Shown here: in pieces, positions 60,048 to 64,000 of the stretch
Position numbering within the stretch: position 1 is the first letter of the stretch
Layout of the letters: each line of letters starts with the position of its first letter
Origin: Coptis chinensis
Taxonomy: Eukaryota; Streptophyta; Magnoliopsida; Ranunculales; Ranunculaceae
Length of the DNA: 64,000 bases
Assembly (NCBI GenBank): GCA_015680905.1
Contig: CM027384.1
Coordinates: forward strand, 77,657,501-77,721,500
Direction: 5' to 3'
Translations under genes and position numbers: made by a program
The notes under the pieces: model-generated
What the model was told of the DNA's origin: nothing
The model's input: only the letters and a program-made list of their open reading frames with translations
Databases searched by the model: none

Positions 60048-60118
60048 TACTACAAGAAAACAGGTTTTTGCCCACGGTCCAAAACCGTGGGAAAAGCCCA
60101 ACGACAAATTTCCCTATA
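60048..60118 (+). mobile_element. CACTA-like transposon end
   Basis: TACTACAAGAAAACAGG, then TTTTTGCCCACGGTCC and CCGTGGGAAAAGCCCA. Plant CACTA elements begin CACTACAAGAAAA and carry such inverted subterminal motifs. The first base is T, not C. No partner end or transposase was found. Confidence 0.6.
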
Positions 60119-60350
60119 GCCACCAGATTGTTTTCTTGGGGTGAGTTAACAAGTTTTTTGGGGTGAGTTTAAAAAAAATTCTCACCTCACCCACCCCACC
60201 CAAAAAAAGTGTGGATTGTTTTTTGGGCTGAACTTTTATGGACTGTTGGGCTCTGGAAACATGAGTAGAGGGTGGATGGATGTGCGCGCTGTATATGTCT
60301 TGCCGCATTGAGGGGGTGATTCGAAGGTACCTATGTCTACTCTGGAAACA

Positions 60351-60535
60351 TGAGTAGGGGGCGGATGTGCGTCGGGAGTGCCGAAGCCGAAGGCACACAT
60401 ATATGTGTTGTACCGGGGGCAGATGTGCATCGAGGGCGCTGAAGGCGGGCGTATATGTGCCGTACGGGAGGCGGATGCGTGTCGGGGGCGCCGAAAGCCC
60501 GCGTATCTGTGTCGTACGGCACGGGCAAATACTAG
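60351..60535 (+). mobile_element. Helitron 3' end with GC-rich tandem units
   Basis: About three imperfect 50-58 bp units (GGGGCGGATGTGCGTCGGG, GCGCCGAAAGCCCGCGTAT and similar) precede GTCGTACGGCACGGGC and a terminal CTAG at 60532-60535, then host T. Same family as the ends at 39976 and 50381. I could not find the matching 5' start. Confidence 0.75.
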
Positions 60536-61002
60536 TATTAACATAAAACATCACACAATTCATATTCAATCATATTGGTAACCTCTCATCTCCAGTATAT
60601 TCCATCATTTATTTTGTAACCTCTCATCTCCAGTTTGTAGAGTATATTTGTGAAAATTTGAACAGCCTCTGAGCTAAGATATATTCAAGGGTACCTTTTA
60701 TTTGAATTTCGCTGTTCAACCAAGAGACCAACGAGTTAACAATCCACATTTTGAGAAATTCTATAGAATGTGTGCAAATTCGAGCATTAAGAAAAATGAG
60801 ATTAACATATATCTTCATTTTGAGTATTGCGGGGCACCTAAGCATGATTATGCTTAGCTGATTGGTAGATGCCAGAGAAGTTCAAAAAACAAGAAAAATG
60901 ATCTATCATTATCTAGTTTGGGACGATGGTTGCATTTGTTTTAGCACACAAGGATTTTGTATTAAAAATAAAGAATGTTACAGCAAGATATGAGTTCTAC
61001 AT
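60536..61002. other. Intergenic stretch, no gene seen
   Basis: A/T-rich, with one small repeated phrase (AACCTCTCATCTCCAGT at 60581 and 60620). Confidence 0.4.
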
Positions 61003-61521
61003 TCATTGGAACTTAAAACAAAAGGAGTACCAAGAAATCCTAATCAAGTCTATAGTATGCCTTGTATTGGCATTCTTTCTAAACAAGGGACAAAGGAAGG
61101 CCTTGTGTTGCTCCATATTATAGAACCAGGACTCATGCGTGAACCCTTCTTTGCTGCAGCATCTGCACTGAAGTTTCCTTCCCTCAATGTATGGGAAATC
61201 CTCCATTGTTCTACCCTCTTTAGTGATCTTTGCCATCTTGATTTCAGCTGCCAAGGAAGCTTCCCCTCTGACTGCTAGAACCACTGCCATGGAGTCGCAT
61301 TCAATCCATAATTTGTCCAACTGTTTGTTATCCACTGCTATTTCCGCTGCTAATACCACTGCTGTACATTCAGCAACAAAATTTTCATCAAGCATTTGTA
61401 CACATTTCGTCAAGCTATTTCCAACTGTTACCCACAAAAGGCTAAGTTTAAAGCCTGATTTGTGGCCAGCGGAAGCAATCTTCAATGATAAACACCAATG
61501 AAAGTTTATGGAAATACCCAA
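61003..61521 (-). pseudogene. RNase H-like fragment, C-terminal part
   Basis: The minus strand reads FVAECTAVVLAAEIAVDNKQ followed by LDKLWIECDSMAVVLAVRGE. This is the middle of the RVT_3-type RNase H fold found in plant LINEs and in LINE-derived host proteins (glutamate of AEC and aspartate of ECDS are the catalytic positions). The later part is unrelated. A matching N-terminal part, NTDGAALGNPGNGGAGVV, lies at 63840-64000 on the same strand. Confidence 0.7.
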
Positions 61522-62094
61522 AAATTAAGGTTTGAATAGAAAATTGAATTCTCTTAATTCAATAATAATAATCAAAGTCCCAAAATCTTAAGGTTTACAT
61601 CTACTTATAAAGAGAACTAGTTGCTAAAAAGAACAAATCCTAATCATAATAGAACCTGGGAAACTAAAATAGAAACTAGTCTAATTCTAATTAACTAAGG
61701 ATTCAAAATAGAAATAGAATAAAAGATAAACTCTAGCTGTAGCATTATGCATGTGTTGTGCACATGATAATCTATTGCGTCCTCGCATCACAACACCAAC
61801 ATAATAGATAAGCGCAATCAAGAATCCCAATAACACGTCAAGCAATGTCGCCTAGAAATACTGTATGTAACCTATATACTAAATAATCACTGCAAGCCAT
61901 GTGCTAATAACTCATAAATAAGCCAAAAAGGGATGATATTCCAATTGAAAGAGGAATTGAGGGACAAAAGGCAAACAAATCAAATGGTTGCTCGTTTGAA
62001 GGGGAAGATCTAGTCAATCACTTGATCCGTACATTTTATCGTTTTAAAATTTTCGAGTGGTAAAAGAAATAGAAGCTTAAAGAAAAGGAGTCAC
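61522..62094 (-). other. LTR-like segment and gene-free DNA
   Basis: Read on the minus strand, 61810-61530 has GATGCGAGGACGCAAT, a TATA-like CTCTTTATAAGTAG and a leader-like A/T stretch, resembling part of an LTR. No partner copy. The last exon of the choline-transporter pseudogene is missing here. Confidence 0.3.
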
Positions 62095-63796
62095 CTGAGC
62101 ATATGCATACTTTTTAAAAAACCGAACAAGTGTCTCAACAAGATGAAAGAAAAAATCAACACGGCAGAGCAATCCCTCATTGTTGCCGATCTTGGACTGC
62201 AAACCCCTGATCCGGAACATACAAAGCATATAGATCAAACAATATTATAATACAATAGAATAATCAAAGTCTTCACGGGGAATTCATTTGATTGTGAATT
62301 CCAGGACTAGTCAACCAAAGATCAGGACCTATGTTTGTACTTTCCACCGCATTGTCCGGATAGCAGCTGTAAAGAGTGCTCCATAGCAGATGCTTCCAAA
62401 AGATGTAGTCACAGCATGCCTTAGAGACTTCGCCAAGGGTTTAGGTGGCATGGATGCTGCTTGTCGACCACTGTGGATAAGAACAAGAAACACCATACCG
62501 GATACAATTACATGTACTGTATTACATAAGACAGCACCTGTCCAAAATAAACTCACTGACAGCACCTGCATAAATAAATGAAAGCATATATTTTTATTTT
62601 ATTGCCTGAGCAAAAATCTGATGCCCCCTGCCTGTATTCTCATGACAATAAACAGAATAAGAGCAAAACTTGCCAGCTCACCACAAGTAGTCACCAACTT
62701 CCACCATCACCCAGGCTCATAGCAACAACACCAGCTGCTCCAAATGACCATATCACCATCCATAAAAGCATGACCAACATGAATACATAGGATACTCTCA
62801 TGACTTCAGGAAGGCTCCAGACCAGCTTGACAGCTTCTTGTAACACGAGCATGGTAAATGGAAGTCTGTGAGAGGATGCATCAGTGGTTACTAACAAGCA
62901 TTTTATAGCAGAGCTCATAATGCTTCCTTGGATAACAAAACACTCAAAGTACATTGATTTATAGACTATGCTTAACATGTGACCAAAAAAAGCATTGGTA
63001 AAACAAAGCCAATCTCCAACATAAATTGAACAGTACAAGTCAATGTGAACTTGCAATCTTACCTTTCTACGATGGATATAACATACAAAAGTACACAGAT
63101 GCTCCAATGGCAAATACAACATCCCAGAAAATCTCATGACCCCAAAAACACAAAATGCTGATAACAGCAAGATAAGTAGTCAAAACAAAATACTGAAAGT
63201 TTTATCATCTGTTTTGCTTTAGAACCAGGCAAAGACAACCATAGCCACCCAAGTAATGATCCAACACCACCAAGAACAGCGTAATACCTCCAATATGTTT
63301 CCGATAAATTTGCTTTAGTCTTAATCCATTTGTCTGTGAATTTATCAATAATTAGCCTACCTGCTCTCTGAAATCTATTAATCATTTAATCCCAAACACA
63401 CCAGGAAATACACCTAACAAAATCAAATGCACTACAAAAACACCCAACCAGAAAACATCTCTCCAGTGTCTGGAATGTTCAGATGCCATTCCAGGAGATG
63501 GTGTTCTACTACCGATGTCGCCGCTTCTTCGAATTCTCCCACCATCCTGTAAAAATTTACACAAGCCCACTTCACATTTATGTATAAATTGAACATTCCA
63601 AACACCCCTTTTCATATTTTTCAAAAATTTACAGTTTTAAATAAAATTAGATAAAAAACAACCAAAAGCCCGTCTCATATTTTACAAAATTTAGAAACTT
63701 TAACATGAAATTGAGAATTGGGCATGAGAATACCTGTTCTGTGGTGGGAACTGAAGTAAAATCTGTGTCGGAAGAAGGGGTAGGAGAGTCACTCAT
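62095..63796 (-). pseudogene. Choline transporter-like (CTL/SLC44) pseudogene, 3' truncated
   Basis: Five exons with proper splice sites on the minus strand: 63734-63796 (starting ATG), 63063-63546, 62682-62865, 62341-62565 and 62095-62206. Pieces include SRTPSPGMASEHSRHWRDVF, LPFTMLVLQEAVKLVWSLPE, SLFWTGAVLCNTVHVIVSGM, AVTTSFGSICYGALFTAAIR and CRVDFFFHLVETLVRFFKKY. These match plant plasma-membrane choline transporter-like proteins (Pfam PF04515), many-pass membrane proteins. Exon 2 carries frameshifts, one near 63385 and others near 63175 and 63090. In exon 3 a TGG is TGA where the family has WW. The last exon(s) are absent. Introns show descent from genomic DNA. Confidence 0.9.
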
Positions 63797-63839
63797 TGTG
63801 TGTTTCATTCATCCACGACTTGGCATTTCCAACACTAAG

Positions 63840-64000
63840 TCTTTGTGCATGAACTCCCAACAGATGTGAATTTGAATCTCTGACACAACACCAGCCCCTC
63901 CATTTCCTGGATTCCCTAGCGCAGCACCGTCTGTGTTTGCTTTAACAATCCTTATGTCAGGAGGGATCCATGAAACTGTTCTAATTCTCTGTGCAGGTCT
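63840..64000 (-). pseudogene. RNase H-like fragment, N-terminal part
   Basis: Entering from the right edge, the minus strand reads VSWIPPDIRIVKANTDGAAL then GNPGNGGAGVV, the first strand of an RVT_3 RNase H fold with its catalytic aspartate. It ends about 45 bp before the start codon of the choline-transporter pseudogene. The upstream part is outside the window. Confidence 0.75.

Noticed and set aside
60114-60569. Overlapping minus-strand frames in the GC-rich stretch
   Set aside because: They are by-products of GC-rich tandem units at a Helitron end; the three frames repeat the same Pro/His-rich pattern.

Overview
The window is nuclear DNA from a flowering plant, almost certainly a eudicot. 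The evidence is an intact DYW-type pentatricopeptide gene, a plant PH1 gene, a MIR156 locus, spliced plant gene fragments, and dense Copia, long-LTR, Helitron, Harbinger and hAT elements. The species cannot be fixed from the sequence alone.

Left third (1-17,400) is transposon-on-transposon. A long non-coding LTR-type unit (1026-14683, target copies AAAGT) was split by a second unit of the same family (2789-7074, target copies CAAGA) and by a Ty1/Copia element (about 9491-14384). Two small DNA elements with target duplications (4712-5634 and 8490-8809) sit inside. A decayed PIF/Harbinger transposase follows on the minus strand (15989-16893).

Middle (18,000-31,500) is the genic part. It holds a MIR156/157 gene (hairpin about 19500-19665), a minus-strand plant protein of unknown function (21298-21975), a 55-bp minisatellite block (22835-25605), PH1 (26225-26677) and an OTP81/QED1-like chloroplast RNA-editing factor (28281-30530). 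From memory, PH1 and OTP81 are near neighbours on Arabidopsis chromosome 2 (At2g29700 and At2g29760), so this pair looks like conserved gene order.

Right half (31,500-64,000) is rearranged. Two copies of the long-LTR family lie head to head (31512-33404 and 33438-35245), forming a large inverted repeat. Next come an MTP1-like zinc-transporter pseudogene and two adjacent Helitrons (37167-39976 and 39980-50381). The Helitrons carry pieces of host genes with introns: a DXS exon, importin-4 exons and NHX5/6 Na+/H+ antiporter exons. The second Helitron is split by a Copia element with clean target copies (42766-47787). Then minus-strand pseudogenes follow: a PPR fragment, a cytosolic glutamyl-tRNA synthetase cut in two by a third Copia element (51710-58859, target copies TATCC), RNase H-like pieces and a choline-transporter-like gene. 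Another Helitron 3' end with GC-rich repeats lies at 60351-60535.

Only the MIR156 hairpin, PH1 and the OTP81-like gene look intact; the 21298-21975 gene looks intact but its first exon was not found. I did not find a convincing new biological system. The best leads are the two gene-capturing Helitrons, the long inverted repeat as a possible small-RNA source, and the MIR156 variant.
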